Below are positions 9,609 to 20,920 of a stretch of DNA of 64,000 nucleotides, piece by piece. The translations under genes and the position numbers were made by a program. This stretch comes from Flectonema sp. DT1601. Lineage: Eukaryota; Euglenozoa; Diplonemea; Diplonemida; Diplonemidae. The notes beneath the pieces are model-generated. The model was given only the letters and a program-made list of their open reading frames with translations, did no database searches and had not been told where the DNA came from. The number at the start of each line of letters is the position of its first letter. Positions within the stretch are counted from its first letter, which is position 1. The stretch covers positions 1,072,001 to 1,136,000 of the forward strand of contig OZ025780.1 in the NCBI GenBank assembly GCA_964019425.1. The letters run 5' to 3'.

Positions 9609-12600
9609 ATGAATGAATTGGTGGACGTTCTGACAGATGCAAAGGATGACCTTCAGATGACTGTGAGGGAGGTTTACACTCTTGCGATTGGAATATTATT
9701 ATTTCTGAGGTACTCTGGATTAGTTGCTTTACGATGTGGACAAGTAAACGGTGAATTAGTAAGCTCCGTATGCGTACAACTCTTATGTTCAATTGTTATT
9801 GGTGGAACCCTATGGTGGATAGTAGGTCATGGTATCTCACATGGTGAAGGTCTGCTCTTTGGAACTACAAATTACTTGCCGTCTCTTGATATCAATAAGT
9901 TCGATTTCTTGTGGGTAATTGAATTTATGATTGCTGTCACGTCTTTGGATGGTCTGCAATCGATGTTAGTTGGAAGAATTTCATTTGTTGGTTATGGATT
10001 GATCATAACCTCGTTATTAGTATTTAGCATCCCATTAACATTTCATACTGTTTGGGGTACATCATCATGGTTAAGACCAGACTCTGTAAATGTTTTCTAT
10101 TTTGGTCTATTCGATCCTTCAGGAGCCACAACAGCCTTCCTCTACTCGGGAGGAAGTGCCTTAGCCTGCAGCTACATCATTGGAGGTCGAAATCTAGAGA
10201 GTTCTGTACTTTCTGGAATCAGTCATCAACGAGTAATGGAAGGTCACAATTACTTTTCACAAGCTTCAGGATTATTCTTTATTTGGATGGCCGTGTTCGT
10301 ACAGGTTGGAAACGGAGTAGTTCAAGGTGAGATAGACATAACAAATTTAGGAAAAGGAATCACTTTTGTCCTGGTGATGACATCATTTAGTACGGTAGCT
10401 GCGATTCTTTGTTCTGTTGATATAAATAAATATTATCGAGTGAGTTCAGTTATCAATGCGATAATAGCTTCTCTAAATGCGTCATGCTCAGTCTGTCACT
10501 GCGTGGCTATCGCTTGGGCTCCTCTGATCGGATTGATTGCAGCTGTTTTATACTTCGCTACCCGAACTCTGATTGAAAAGCTAAAGATCGATGATCCGTT
10601 TGTTGTAATTGGTACTCAATTCATCCCTGCGGTGTGGGGTGCTATTGCAGTGGCACTCTTCGCTGAAGAACACTATTTCACAACAAATACTCGTTCAAAC
10701 GGATTGTTTTACGGAGGTACTGACCTACTCGCATCACAGATACTTGCGGTTATCGTTATTCCGTTGTGGGGGTTTGTGTCAACATCATCAGTCCTATTGA
10801 TCGTAAAGAAAGCAACGAGAGTACTGACTACAGACGATTCCAACGACCATGGAGGTTACTATTGTGATATAGATGGAATGTTTAATCCTCACATTGCTTC
10901 TGAAGACATGATCGAAGATTTCGGAACTCACAGAGACCTACCTGATGACAAGTCAGCAGCCCCATGCCATACTGCTATCGGTGATGACAGGACTACGAAT
11001 GCTTCAGAAATAGATTTCAGTGTCGGTATCACCAAAACAACTGACGTAAAAGTATCTCAAAGAAGTAGTCAAGCCGTCAGGTGGCTGATATTTTGTGTAG
11101 TTTTATCTGCGTCTCTCGGGAGTTCTCTCGCACAGTCAGAGACCATAACTTTAGATCTGTCTTCGGATACGAATTCAACTGCTGATTTCTCTGAAATTTT
11201 TAATAACCTAACCCGGCAAGTTACGGAAACTAAAGACAGTATTAATGTAGTGTGGGCTCTTCTTTGTGCGATTATCGTTTTTTCAATGCAACTTGGATTT
11301 TGTTTTTTGGAATCAGGCGGAGTGAGATCCAGCAGCGTTATTAACATCACCTTCAAGAACATCGGAGACTGCGCTATTGGATCTATGTGTTGGTGGATTA
11401 CTGGTTATGGTATTAGTTATGGTGATGGAGGCATCTTTTTCCCAACTTCATCAGAGTTATTCGTGTTATCACCCCATCCAGAGTATGAGGGTGGTAAACA
11501 ACTGGCTCATTTCTTTCTATCTTTCACTTACATGACCACAGCAGTCACTATTGTATCAGGCGCTGTGGCTGAAAGAATATCCCTACCTGCCTACTATGTT
11601 TTTGTCGTTGGTCTGTCTTCATTCTTTTATCCGATGGTAGTTCGATCTGTGTGGTCGATGTACGGATTCTTATCACCGTTTTCAAATAATATGATTGGAA
11701 GTGGTTCTCTTGACTTCGCTGGTAGTATTGTGATTCATTTATTCGGAGGAGTGTTCGCACTTGTAGCTGCTCGGATAATGGGTCAGAGACAACTACCTGA
11801 CGGAGTTGATGTGTTTAGTATCAGGGGAATTGAATTATCTGCTGGACATAATAAATTTCAAACAGCATCTGGAACTCTCTTTTTATGGTTTGCGTGGTTT
11901 GCATTCAACGCAGGGGGGGTCCTGCAAATCAGCGACGGCGGTTCGATAGTCGCAGCGAATGCTGTCGTTACGACACTGCTTGCATCTGGTTCTGGAGGGA
12001 TAATTGGTTTGTTAACAAGTCGATTGTTCTTAGGTTACTTTGATGTTTCTCATGTTTGTAATTCAGTTCTCGTTGGATTAGTTTCAATAACAGCAGGCTG
12101 TGCTTACATCTCTCCATCATACGCACCATTAGTTGGAGCTGTCGGATGTTTCTTTTACATGATCTTCCGGCACATCAGAATCAAACTCCGAATCGACGAT
12201 GTAATCGACGCTGGTGCTGTCCATTTCGGAGGAGGTCTTTGGGGAGCTTTATCAACAGGTCTGTTCTCAGATTGTGATCGAATTAGACTCGCAACTGGTG
12301 TTAAAACATATTCTGATTGCGGTCTTTTTATTTCCGGTGAATGGACGCTCCTTGGTGTTCAAGTTACTACAGTAGTCTGTGTTGCTGCTTGGTCTGTTTT
12401 ATGTTCAACTATATTATGTTTTGGTCTCAAATATACAATCGGTCTTCGGGTCGATCCTCTCTATGAATTAAACGGGATTGATCAATCTGAACACAAAGCT
12501 CATTCTTATGATTATATCGAACGGATTCAAGCAGAACGTGAAAAAGCTGTCGAAGCTCAACAAGTTGCTGAAAAAGTAACACAAGCAATGTCTCAGTTCA

Positions 12601-13841
12601 GTCTTGATGAAGCAGCTAGCATCATGAAGGAAGCAAGAACTCGTCATGATTTAGAGTTGTACAAATACTTTGACACCCTTCTTAGTAACCTAAGACTCTA
12701 CAAGCCATACTTACCAGATACTCTGTTTCGTGATGTGACTATTGAAAATAACGGCGATTGTCCTTCAACGAGCACCATGAGTACTGAAAGTAAGACATGT
12801 TCTACAGCTCCAACTTCAACGTTGGGTAATAAACTAGGAACTGGTTTGAGTAAGTATCCCAGATCAACATTACTCCATGCGAGGTTATCAGACAATCACG
12901 AAATGACATCAATAAGTGAAAGAGTACTAAAGTACACTTCAATAATTGCTCTCTTTGAAGACTCCGTCAGAGAGAGTCGAGGATGTCTCGTTCGTGTTGA
13001 GGGAAACTCATTGATGGGAGTCTGGGGAATATCTGGCTTCGTTGCGATGTCAGCACATGTTGCAACACGGGTATCCCTATCTGTTCTGTCAAGGTATAAA
13101 AATATAATTCAAGGAACTGAAGATAAACATCTTGGAGACCCTCTGTATGGTCTGACCGGATGTCAAAATTGTATTCTCCACACAGCAATTGTAGGTGGTT
13201 GTGTCATTGCGGGGAATATCGGAACCACGACGACCCGGTCAAGTATTATTTTAGGTTCGAGTGTTAATCAAGTTACTACTTTATCTCAAATTGGAATATA
13301 CATTAAAAGTAAACTAATAATTGGATCACACGTAGCTCAAAGTATAGTAAGTGACTATGAGTGTCGACCAGTTGATGTTATTGGAGGAGAGTATTTTGGA
13401 AGTCGACAAGAAGTATTTGAGATCATAGGAAAGTGTAATCAAGTCGAAGACAGCAGGGAATGGATGTACGAAATCCAACATCCGGAAGTAAAAACCAGCA
13501 AACACGAAGACTACTACGATGCATTCAGAAACATGCGATCTGGGAACTACTCATTAGCAATTTCATCATTCTCGGCGTACCTTCGTAAGAACCCTGGAGA
13601 TATTGGAACACATCGCCTGATGGGAATCGCAAGATCACTTGATTTCGATTCCCGTTACAAGCCGGTAGACTTTGGACGTTTAGTTACCTTCCCACCGTTT
13701 GAGTTATATGCTGGAGAATGCTTACCTCGTAATATTGCAATTGATGTTCTCGTTGCAATTATTGCGATTGTAGTTTCCGCGTCTAGTGCCTCTAACAGCT
13801 ACTCTGACAGTGATGAAAACACCACGGCATCGATCGACTGA
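9609..13841 (+). CDS. double ammonium-transporter protein with degenerate cyclase-like domain
   Basis: 1410 residues in one exon. Residues ~20-400 and ~535-965 are two Amt/Rh-type channel domains. The second keeps the pore pattern, including DFAGSIVIHLFGG with His710 and GAVHFGGGLWG with His872, the twin histidines, so it should conduct ammonium. In the first the aligned residues are Phe177 and Gln337, so it is probably a non-conducting or regulatory copy. A hydrophobic segment near 489-507 (LIFCVVLSASLGSSLAQ) precedes the second domain and resembles a retained signal sequence. After helical segments (~990-1065) comes a region resembling a class III nucleotidyl cyclase (IVGGCVIAGNIGTTTTRSS), but the usual GD.MA.FG reads GNSLMGVWG, so it is likely catalytically weak or dead. 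A TPR-like helical pair and a hydrophobic C-terminal stretch follow. Plausible role: ammonium sensing at a membrane. Confidence 0.85.
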   Translation: MNELVDVLTDAKDDLQMTVREVYTLAIGILLFLRYSGLVALRCGQVNGELVSSVCVQLLCSIVIGGTLWWIVGHGISHGEGLLFGTTNYLPSLDINKFDFLWVIEFMIAVTSLDGLQSMLVGRISFVGYGLIITSLLVFSIPLTFHTVWGTSSWLRPDSVNVFYFGLFDPSGATTAFLYSGGSALACSYIIGGRNLESSVLSGISHQRVMEGHNYFSQASGLFFIWMAVFVQVGNGVVQGEIDITNLGKGITFVLVMTSFSTVAAILCSVDINKYYRVSSVINAIIASLNASCSVCHCVAIAWAPLIGLIAAVLYFATRTLIEKLKIDDPFVVIGTQFIPAVWGAIAVALFAEEHYFTTNTRSNGLFYGGTDLLASQILAVIVIPLWGFVSTSSVLLIVKKATRVLTTDDSNDHGGYYCDIDGMFNPHIASEDMIEDFGTHRDLPDDKSAAPCHTAIGDDRTTNASEIDFSVGITKTTDVKVSQRSSQAVRWLIFCVVLSASLGSSLAQSETITLDLSSDTNSTADFSEIFNNLTRQVTETKDSINVVWALLCAIIVFSMQLGFCFLESGGVRSSSVINITFKNIGDCAIGSMCWWITGYGISYGDGGIFFPTSSELFVLSPHPEYEGGKQLAHFFLSFTYMTTAVTIVSGAVAERISLPAYYVFVVGLSSFFYPMVVRSVWSMYGFLSPFSNNMIGSGSLDFAGSIVIHLFGGVFALVAARIMGQRQLPDGVDVFSIRGIELSAGHNKFQTASGTLFLWFAWFAFNAGGVLQISDGGSIVAANAVVTTLLASGSGGIIGLLTSRLFLGYFDVSHVCNSVLVGLVSITAGCAYISPSYAPLVGAVGCFFYMIFRHIRIKLRIDDVIDAGAVHFGGGLWGALSTGLFSDCDRIRLATGVKTYSDCGLFISGEWTLLGVQVTTVVCVAAWSVLCSTILCFGLKYTIGLRVDPLYELNGIDQSEHKAHSYDYIERIQAEREKAVEAQQVAEKVTQAMSQFSLDEAASIMKEARTRHDLELYKYFDTLLSNLRLYKPYLPDTLFRDVTIENNGDCPSTSTMSTESKTCSTAPTSTLGNKLGTGLSKYPRSTLLHARLSDNHEMTSISERVLKYTSIIALFEDSVRESRGCLVRVEGNSLMGVWGISGFVAMSAHVATRVSLSVLSRYKNIIQGTEDKHLGDPLYGLTGCQNCILHTAIVGGCVIAGNIGTTTTRSSIILGSSVNQVTTLSQIGIYIKSKLIIGSHVAQSIVSDYECRPVDVIGGEYFGSRQEVFEIIGKCNQVEDSREWMYEIQHPEVKTSKHEDYYDAFRNMRSGNYSLAISSFSAYLRKNPGDIGTHRLMGIARSLDFDSRYKPVDFGRLVTFPPFELYAGECLPRNIAIDVLVAIIAIVVSASSASNSYSDSDENTTASID

Positions 13842-14438
13842 GGTACTGTTTATTACCATCACTGGAAACTGTAGTCGTCTTCTTAGGTATGACCTGAACA
13901 GAAAAGGATCTGTTCCTATTTTTTTAAGCCAAAGTAGAGGATGGTTGCATTGTGTCTGGCGGACCAATTCGACACACTGGCTGGTAGCGATAGAACTCTA
14001 TGCTTCTTTATTTGTTATTTTATAATTTTATCACTCTAGTTCTTTGTACCCTTTTCCCAACTTATTATTTTACGAAGCGAAATTATTGCATTTTTTTTCC
14101 CTCTCCGCTTCGCATTTTTTTTCATCCAATTTTCTTTTTTTTTTTTTTGGCGGCTTGAAAAAAGCACCCTCACCATGTCTCAGTTTTTCTTTTTTTTTTT
14201 GTTTGGTTTTTCACACAGTGTGTGATGTGAGGATAACCACTCGTGGGGACGTAAATTTTTCTCCAGCCAGCCGACTTTTCTTTTTTTTATTCCTTTCGAG
14301 ATAACCAGCCTTCCTGTACTCGACTACAGGACGAGGAGGATGGTTTTTTTGTTATTTATATTATTTTTTTCTTCCTCCCTTCAATTTTGCTTTACTGCTT
14401 GCAAACAATAAGTCAATAGTTCCATGTTGTGGGAACCC

Positions 14439-14477
<39 letters not shown>

Positions 14478-15063
14478 TATTTTTAGTATGTCTGTAGTAT
14501 TGCCCAACTAGTTGAAAATAAAAAAAACGATTGATTTCATTATTTTGTACGAGTCGTTGTTAAGGACTGGAGGAAGTTACCCAGTTTTGATTGTGCTTTT
14601 TTTTTTTTTTTTATATTCTAATAATAGCAATTCTAAAAAAAAAAAAAAATCTTATCGCTAGCTGACACTGACTCTTCATCAAGGCGATGAGCCAACAGCA
14701 AGTCATACTTTTATTATATTTTTCTTTTCTTCTTTTTTTTTTTGTCTTGTGTTAGGTTTTTTATTATCTTTTATTAGGAAGATGGACCAACCACGTACGT
14801 CGAATTACCATCTCACACACTATCACCCTAAGTAGACTCAAGGCTGTGGGTACAAACTTAAAAAAAAAAACGATTATTTGTTTGTTGTCCCTAAAAGAGA
14901 ATTTTCTTTTTGAATTGACGTGATTTATATGAATGCTGACGATATCTCATACACTACCGCCATTTATATCATTTGTTTTCCCTCCTTTTTGTTTTTTTTT
15001 TCTCTCTTTTTCTGTTGAAAATTTGGCATTTCATTTAAATTTATCATAGTTGGTTGACAAGTG

Positions 15064-15097
<34 letters not shown>

Positions 15098-15493
15098 ATG
15101 TTGTGAGTTTCCTCTCTCTGGTGCGGTTTTTTTTTTTATTGTTGTTTAGTTGACCGCGACTAGCTGACCAGAATATCATCAAAACACTTGTGCATCTCTT
15201 TTTTTTTTTTTTTTTTTTTGTACCTACAAACCCATTGTTCGGTAGAAAGAGAATTGTGGCAGCGTAACTACCTATTCCTTTATTAGGATTTTCTACCGGT
15301 TGCGCACAAACAAAATAAAAGTGTGAGTTAGTAAGTAAAAAGTGAAGTTTGCCGATTCTTTTTTCCCCTCTCAAAATTCTCTTGTTTTCTTGAGTTTCAC
15401 GTAGAAATAACGTGGCGGTGTTGGACAATTTTTTTTTTTTTTTTTTTTTTTGTGTTCTCTTTTTCCTCAGTATAAGTTAATTGACTAGCTTTT

Positions 15494-15605
15494 TTTAATG
15501 ATATTCTTGTACCCTTTCAAAATGATTTCTTTTTACTGGTGTACATAGTTTCTTGTTCCGTTGTGAAACATGTGTGGGTGTGTCTATTTTTTGAAGTTTG
15601 AGCCG

Positions 15606-15643
<38 letters not shown>

Positions 15644-15960
15644 GAATGAGACACATCGAGTCCAGCAGATCAATTTGGGCTCTGATAGGTTCCTTTTTAA
15701 ATACTACTTTCTTTTCTTTTGTAAGTTTTTATTTATATCTCTTCTTTCCTTATAGCATAGTTATTTGAGGCAGCGTGATTTACTGAAACCGCTGAGTAAA
15801 AACCAAGTATCTTTGCGTTTTTTTCTTTGTTCTCCCCCTTGCACCCTTCAGATGATTTATTTTTATTGATGTACATTATTTCTTGTACTGTGAAAGCATG
15901 TATGGGTGTGTTGGCGCACTCGCATTAAAAAAATTCGAAGGGAAAAAAAAAAAAAAAAAA
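15494..15960 (+). repeat. diverged tandem duplication of about 330 bp
   Basis: The block from 15494 (CTTTCAAAATGATTTCTTTTTACTGGTGTACAT, CTTGTTCCGTTGTGAAA, CATGTGTGGGTGTG, CGAAGGG then poly-A) is repeated from about 15845 as TTCAGATGATTTATTTTTATTGATGTACAT, CTTGTACTGTGAAAG, CATGTATGGGTGTG, CGAAGGG then poly-A. The order of blocks is kept but many bases differ, so the duplication is not recent. Confidence 0.6.
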
Positions 15961-16329
15961 AACTTCCAATAATTCGCGTCAGATTTAACAATTAATCTGG
16001 ACTTGATTAGGCAAACGTTTTTTTGAAAAAAAAAAAAACAATGAAAATTTTTTAGTCTTTTTGTTCTTTGAAAAATGCGATTTTCTTTTTTTTTTTTTTT
16101 CCCCCGCGATTATGTTGCCCAGCCCCTCTTTGTCCTAACTTTTTTTAAGGATATGCGATCGTTTTTTTTTGTTGTTGTTTGTTTGTTTGTGTTTGCAGTG
16201 TGTCCTGCATAAAGCTGATTCAACCTATTCTATACTCCCAGCTTTTCAGACGGTCCTAAAAGTTTTCTTTTTTTTTTTTTTTCACTCCCACTCAAGAATG
16301 CAGTATCAAACTACCCTTCGCTCCAAAAC

Positions 16330-16420
16330 CGTATTTTAGTTTTAGCCAGTTTCAAGTTGCTTTATATTTAATTATAATATTAAGTTCCACTGCTTGCAAT
16401 TGTTTTTGATCGCGGCACTT
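16330..16420 (+). repeat. dispersed repeat, copy at 16330 (relative at 23057-23150)
   Basis: Contains TTTTAGCCAGTTTCAAGTTGCTTTAT, ATCATAATAT-like and AAGTTCC blocks. The same order, with substitutions, recurs at 23057-23150. A shorter related piece (CAGGTTGCTTTTTATT) is near 31480. Non-coding; family unknown. Confidence 0.5.
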
Positions 16421-18673
16421 ATTTTTTCCAACATGCCAGCACTTGCGTTTTTTTTTTTTTTTTTTTCATTGAAATTATTGTAATCAAACGAGGGTGAGAA
16501 CTATTGTCAGTCCGCATTCTACCTTCAGTCATTCCGTAAGGTGGGTCATCGGTGTTGTTGTTTTTTTTTTTTTTTTTTTTTTTTTAAAAGGAGAATTCTG
16601 CTCTTTGAATGTGGCATTGTTTTCTTTGTTTTCTTGTTTTTCCCACTCATGTCAATTGGAGCTTCCTTTTTTTTTTTTTCCCTTCTTTTTTTTACAATAA
16701 AAAATCGGTGTTTTTTTTATCATCTAAAAACACAACCACAGAAAACACCGAACGATGAAAGAGAAAATCTCACATAAATATAACAATAAGAATAGTACAA
16801 AACTAGAGTTGAGTATATGTCTCTTGATCTTGTGTGTGAACCTAACGAAGAGCTTCTCGATTCTTTTGTACATCCACCTAAACTGATATTTCGGTAGACG
16901 CGCCGGCAAACAATTCAATTCAGTTTTCTGCATGACTTCTTTCCCCTACCCTTTTTTTTTTTTTTTTTTATTATCGAAGCTTGTTGTCCTTTGTGCAGTG
17001 TTTTGCAGTATCCTGTATTCTTTTCCCCTCAGTACTCATTTTTTATTGTTTTGCTTATTATTTTTTATTTTATATCAGTTTTTCTTTTTTTTTTTCTTTT
17101 GAGTGTAGTGGTGTCAACAAGTAAATGTTTGAGGACTTAGCTTGTTGTTCGACGTCATTCACTTCCTTTGTGTTTGTCGGAAGAGATTTAATGAGACAAC
17201 TAGTTAGATATAAGAGTAAAGGTAATGAGTTTTCTCTTGCTTGCTTCGATTTATTTATACATAATTGCTGCTTATTATATCCACGTTGCTCATGTAGAAA
17301 ACGATGGGCGGGTTGGAGAAAATAGAAATTCATTTCTGTTTTCGTTCTTCCTTTTTTCTCTCTTCTTCATTAAAGTGCGCGGCTGAAAAAAAAAAAAACT
17401 GAAGAGAGCCGCCAGCTGCACGCACAGTTTTTCTTTTTTCATTCTCGTTCTCATTGGTAATAATGCTTTTAATTTCTCATGCCGAATGACTTTTTAAAAT
17501 ATTCTGTCCACTGAATATGAGGATTGTTCTTCGTCACCAGTGAGAATCGAACTTGACGTACCATATCACAGTTACTTGGGTCCACTCTCCTTTTTTTATA
17601 ACTCAGATTCCAGATCACTCTCTCTCGGACAATCCAGCACTGTTCCAGAGTAGAAGTTGCTAAGGTTGTTATTTTTTATGTTCATTAATCTGATGTAAAA
17701 ATAACAACGCAAACGCTTGTTATAATCAAAAAGGTTCACGTTGGAGCATGTTTTCCTTATCTCTTTTTTTTTTTTTTTTTCTTTTTTCCCTCTTAAATAT
17801 CTCAAAAGAACAACACAAACGTAATAGCCTTGTCTGCTGTGCGTGTGACACTTAGGATAGTCGCTTGAACAATAAAAAAAAAAAAAAAAAAAAAAAGAAA
17901 AACTTTTTTTTTTTTTTTTTTTTTAAAACATAAAAACAAAGACACGATAAATTCACTCCCTTCTCCCGTTTTTATACTTACAGTTTACGAGTTATTTCTC
18001 TCTTTTTTTAAAAAAACTTTTCCTATTGATGACCAATCAGGACTACGATCCGGTTAGATTTCATCAACGAAGAGAGTCATCACAATCCTTCACAGAAGAT
18101 TGAAACAATCGACCCTTTAGTAAGAAAGTTACCACACCGGGTCGCCGCGTCTCAGCTACGTTGGATTGAGTAAACGAATATTCTAAATATTCATATTTCT
18201 TTTTTGTTTTGACTCCCATTCCGAGGTATATTTTATAGAAAAACTTTGTAGGAATTTCTAATAACCCCCCTTTTTTTTTTTTTTTTTTTTTTTTTTGTAT
18301 GTGAAAAAGTCTTTTTAAACCCTCAACTTGAAACCAATAACAAGTATTGGTTTGTTGTGAACATATACTAAGCTGCTCTTGTCTGTCTATGAGAGTTGAA
18401 AAAAAAAAACAGTAGAATTGTTCTTTTTTTTTTATTAGCCGAGGGTGCAAGGTGCTTTTGTTTTTTATTTTGAAATTATGAAGGAAATCCTGTTTGATCT
18501 GCCCTCAATAATTAGAAGATAATGTTGGCGACTATTTTCGGTTTATCAGCTGTTAATGTAACCTGCTATCGGTACACACAGGTTGACTTTAGTATACGTC
18601 AAGCTTTGGATTTTTTTGATTTTTTTTTCTTTTTTTTTTTTTTTTCAATTTATGTTTTTTTTTTTATTATTAT

Positions 18674-19433
18674 TCATAGATGGAAGTGCCCTACAATTTG
18701 GAGGGCGTGTAGGGCGCTTGTAGGGCGCTTTTAATATAAATATTATTTTGGAGGGCGCTTTTTTTTACTTTTTTTATTACTGTAAGACACGGGGACTTAC
18801 ACTGACGCACAAGTATTTTGACGCAGAAGCCAAAAAAATTTTTTTTGACATGCTTGGCAGTCTTTCGAAAAAAAAAAGGGGTGTCAAGGGGTTCGAACCT
18901 GAGACCTCCAGGTCATGGTTCGGAGGTCAACAATGGCAAAAACAATGGGCCACTCCTTGAGAGCTTCCGGGGCCTGCTGCAATCCCTGAAGCTGAAACTC
19001 ATTTCAGTGGACGATGCATCCCAGATCTACAAGGAGCTGATTAGCCCGCAGAATGCACCGAGTCGAATATAGAGGGATTCGAGGAGGGAGAGTGTGTTCC
19101 TGCTAACCTGTTAATAGGCCGGTCTTCACGGTACCCTGTGGGAAAAAAAAGAAGTTTACTGGTGGCAAGTAAACTGATATCCCAGAGACGCATTTGATCG
19201 GGCGAACCGGAGAAAAGTCAAATAAGATGCGATTCGACCTCGCTGAGGGCAGGGGTGTGTCAAAATGAGCTCGGCATTATATTAAATTTAATAAAAAAAG
19301 CGCCCTACGCGCCCTCCAGCGCCCTATTTTGGCCCTATTTTGGCCCTACAATGGCCCTATTTTGGCCCTACAAATTTTTGTGGCTGATTTTCACCAGGCG
19401 CCCTCCAAATTTGGAGGGCACTTCCATCTATGA
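18674..19433. mobile_element. 760-bp DNA transposon-like element with terminal inverted repeats
   Basis: The left end at 18674 (TCATAGATGGAAGTGCCCT) is the inverse of the right end at 19433 over about 36 bp with few differences. Both ends lie in an ATT microsatellite, so the target duplication cannot be measured. Inside both ends are repeated GCGCCCT and TTTTGGCCCTA blocks. The interior is more GC-rich and has an open stretch of about 35 codons (near 18960-19070, ending in TAG) with coding-like composition, perhaps a captured exon. On the - strand, 18890-18930 reads like the 3' half of a tRNA (variable loop GGAGGTC then GGTTCGAACC) running into a T-run, suggesting a tRNA-derived segment. No transposase is present, so it is non-autonomous. 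Confidence 0.7.
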
Positions 19434-20771
19434 TTATTATTATTATTTTGTCTACGACACAGTTCTTCAGAACACCGACCTTTAAAAAAAAAAAAAAAAA
19501 AAGGATTTTCAAATAGCTTTTACACCCTGTAAAGTAACTAGGGTAGTGACCCTCACACACAAGTGGGTAGGGGACGAACCGTAGGAACTGGCCATAAAGC
19601 TCAAACCCTCGGAGCAACAAGGTATCGAACGACTGGGTAACCCTGTGAGCTTTCTCCTTGACTTCGATAAAAAATAAATAAATAACTGGACTCACCCACT
19701 TAAAGAGACTGGATGACATTACGTCGTTTTCATTTATGTATTTTGTGGTTTTTTTTTTTTTTAAAATTTTTGAAATGGTCTTCTGAAGGACAGTAATAAG
19801 TTATTATTCTTCTTTTTGTTAGTATGAGCGTGCGACAGTCATGCTAGCATGGAGTAGGAAAATATCTCTGTTACCCATATGTGTTAGATAAGAAAAGCTG
19901 TGAACGCTTAGTGAAAATGATATATTATTTTATGAAATGAACAAAAGGTTTAATGATGGTGATTTTATTATAATATTTCAGCTGTTAAAATAAACTGTCT
20001 GACTACTATGGTATGTTTTGTTTATTAGTTGGTCCTTGTCTTCCGTATTGAGTTTGATTGCTTAGACTGTAGGAGTCTTGCTGTCTCGTCAAAGTAACAA
20101 AATGATCACAAAAACTGACGTCGAGCAGTCGCTAACCGAGTCTGAGTTTCCTTCTCGTTGGTGAAAATCCCGACTTGGAAAATATTGCTTGAGAAAAAAA
20201 AAAAAAGAACAAAAAAAAAGAAAAAAAAAAAAAAGAAAAAAGAAAAGAGGAACTCCTCTGTTACAAATGCTTGCGTTTCATTCTATCTATTGTTGTTGTA
20301 GATTTGTATTTATCCTTTTTTTTTTTTTTGAGAATACGCAAACTACAACACTGGTTTTGATGATTTGTCTGCTTTATTCTCTCTCGTCTGTCTTCCTTTG
20401 TTTTTTTTTTTGAGATTAAATCTAGACAACATGTTGCTCAGCAAATGTAAAATTAAAATCAATAATCCAGTTTAGGGATTGATTCCGATGAGTAGCACAC
20501 GACTTTATTATATGTGTGTGCTGACTTTCATTATTATTTTTCTTCTTCTTTCTTGGGGTGCGCACCAACAATACAATCCAATTGGGATTAAATTTTGTAC
20601 TCGTTGCGGCATCGAAGATCTCTGGGCTTACCCCTGAGATGCGTATTGCTGTTTCTTTTCTATCAGTCTTTCAATGCACTGTGTAATTATCGTTTGAGGT
20701 CTTCCATTTAATGATGACAACAAGTAGGATAGGATCATAAAATTAAGATTGATTTTTTTTTTTTTTTTTTT

Positions 20772-20920
20772 GCACCTGACGAAGTCGAAGAAGAAACTAT
20801 TCAGATTAAGAATCCGTTTTACTTATTATGTCAAAAACAAAAAATGTTATCTATTTTTTTCCCCGTGAGCCCGGTATTACTGTCCCTCAATCAACAAAAT
20901 AAGGATTTATTTGAATGGTT
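20772..20920 (+). repeat. dispersed ~130-bp repeat with inverted ends, copy 1
   Basis: Follows a T-run. It has a GTCG-AAGAAGAAACTATTCAGATT start and an AATAAGGATTTATTTGAATGG end. ATTCAGATT near the start is the inverse of the AATCTGAAT seen at the end of the other copies (31145-31272 and 45745-45853). All three copies have the same strand orientation as the genes. It could be a short inverted-repeat element or a recurring transcript-end structure. Confidence 0.6.

Noticed and set aside
14964-15428. Long minus-strand open frame of about 150 residues
   Set aside because: Mostly lysine runs encoded by poly-T tracts. Low complexity, no coding character.
17125-17325. Open frame with a possible GTAATG...GTAG intron
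   Set aside because: Reading on after splicing runs into T-rich low-complexity sequence, and no family resemblance was found.
18029-18103. 24-residue open frame MTNQDYDPVRFHQRRESSQ...
   Set aside because: It has an ATG, polar coding-like sequence and an upstream AG, but is too short to support without expression or conservation. It could be a first exon of something undetected.
18885-18935. Minus-strand tRNA gene
   Set aside because: GGTTCGAACC and GGAGGTC are present, but the T-stem does not pair and no 5' half is visible. Treated as a tRNA-derived piece of a transposon.
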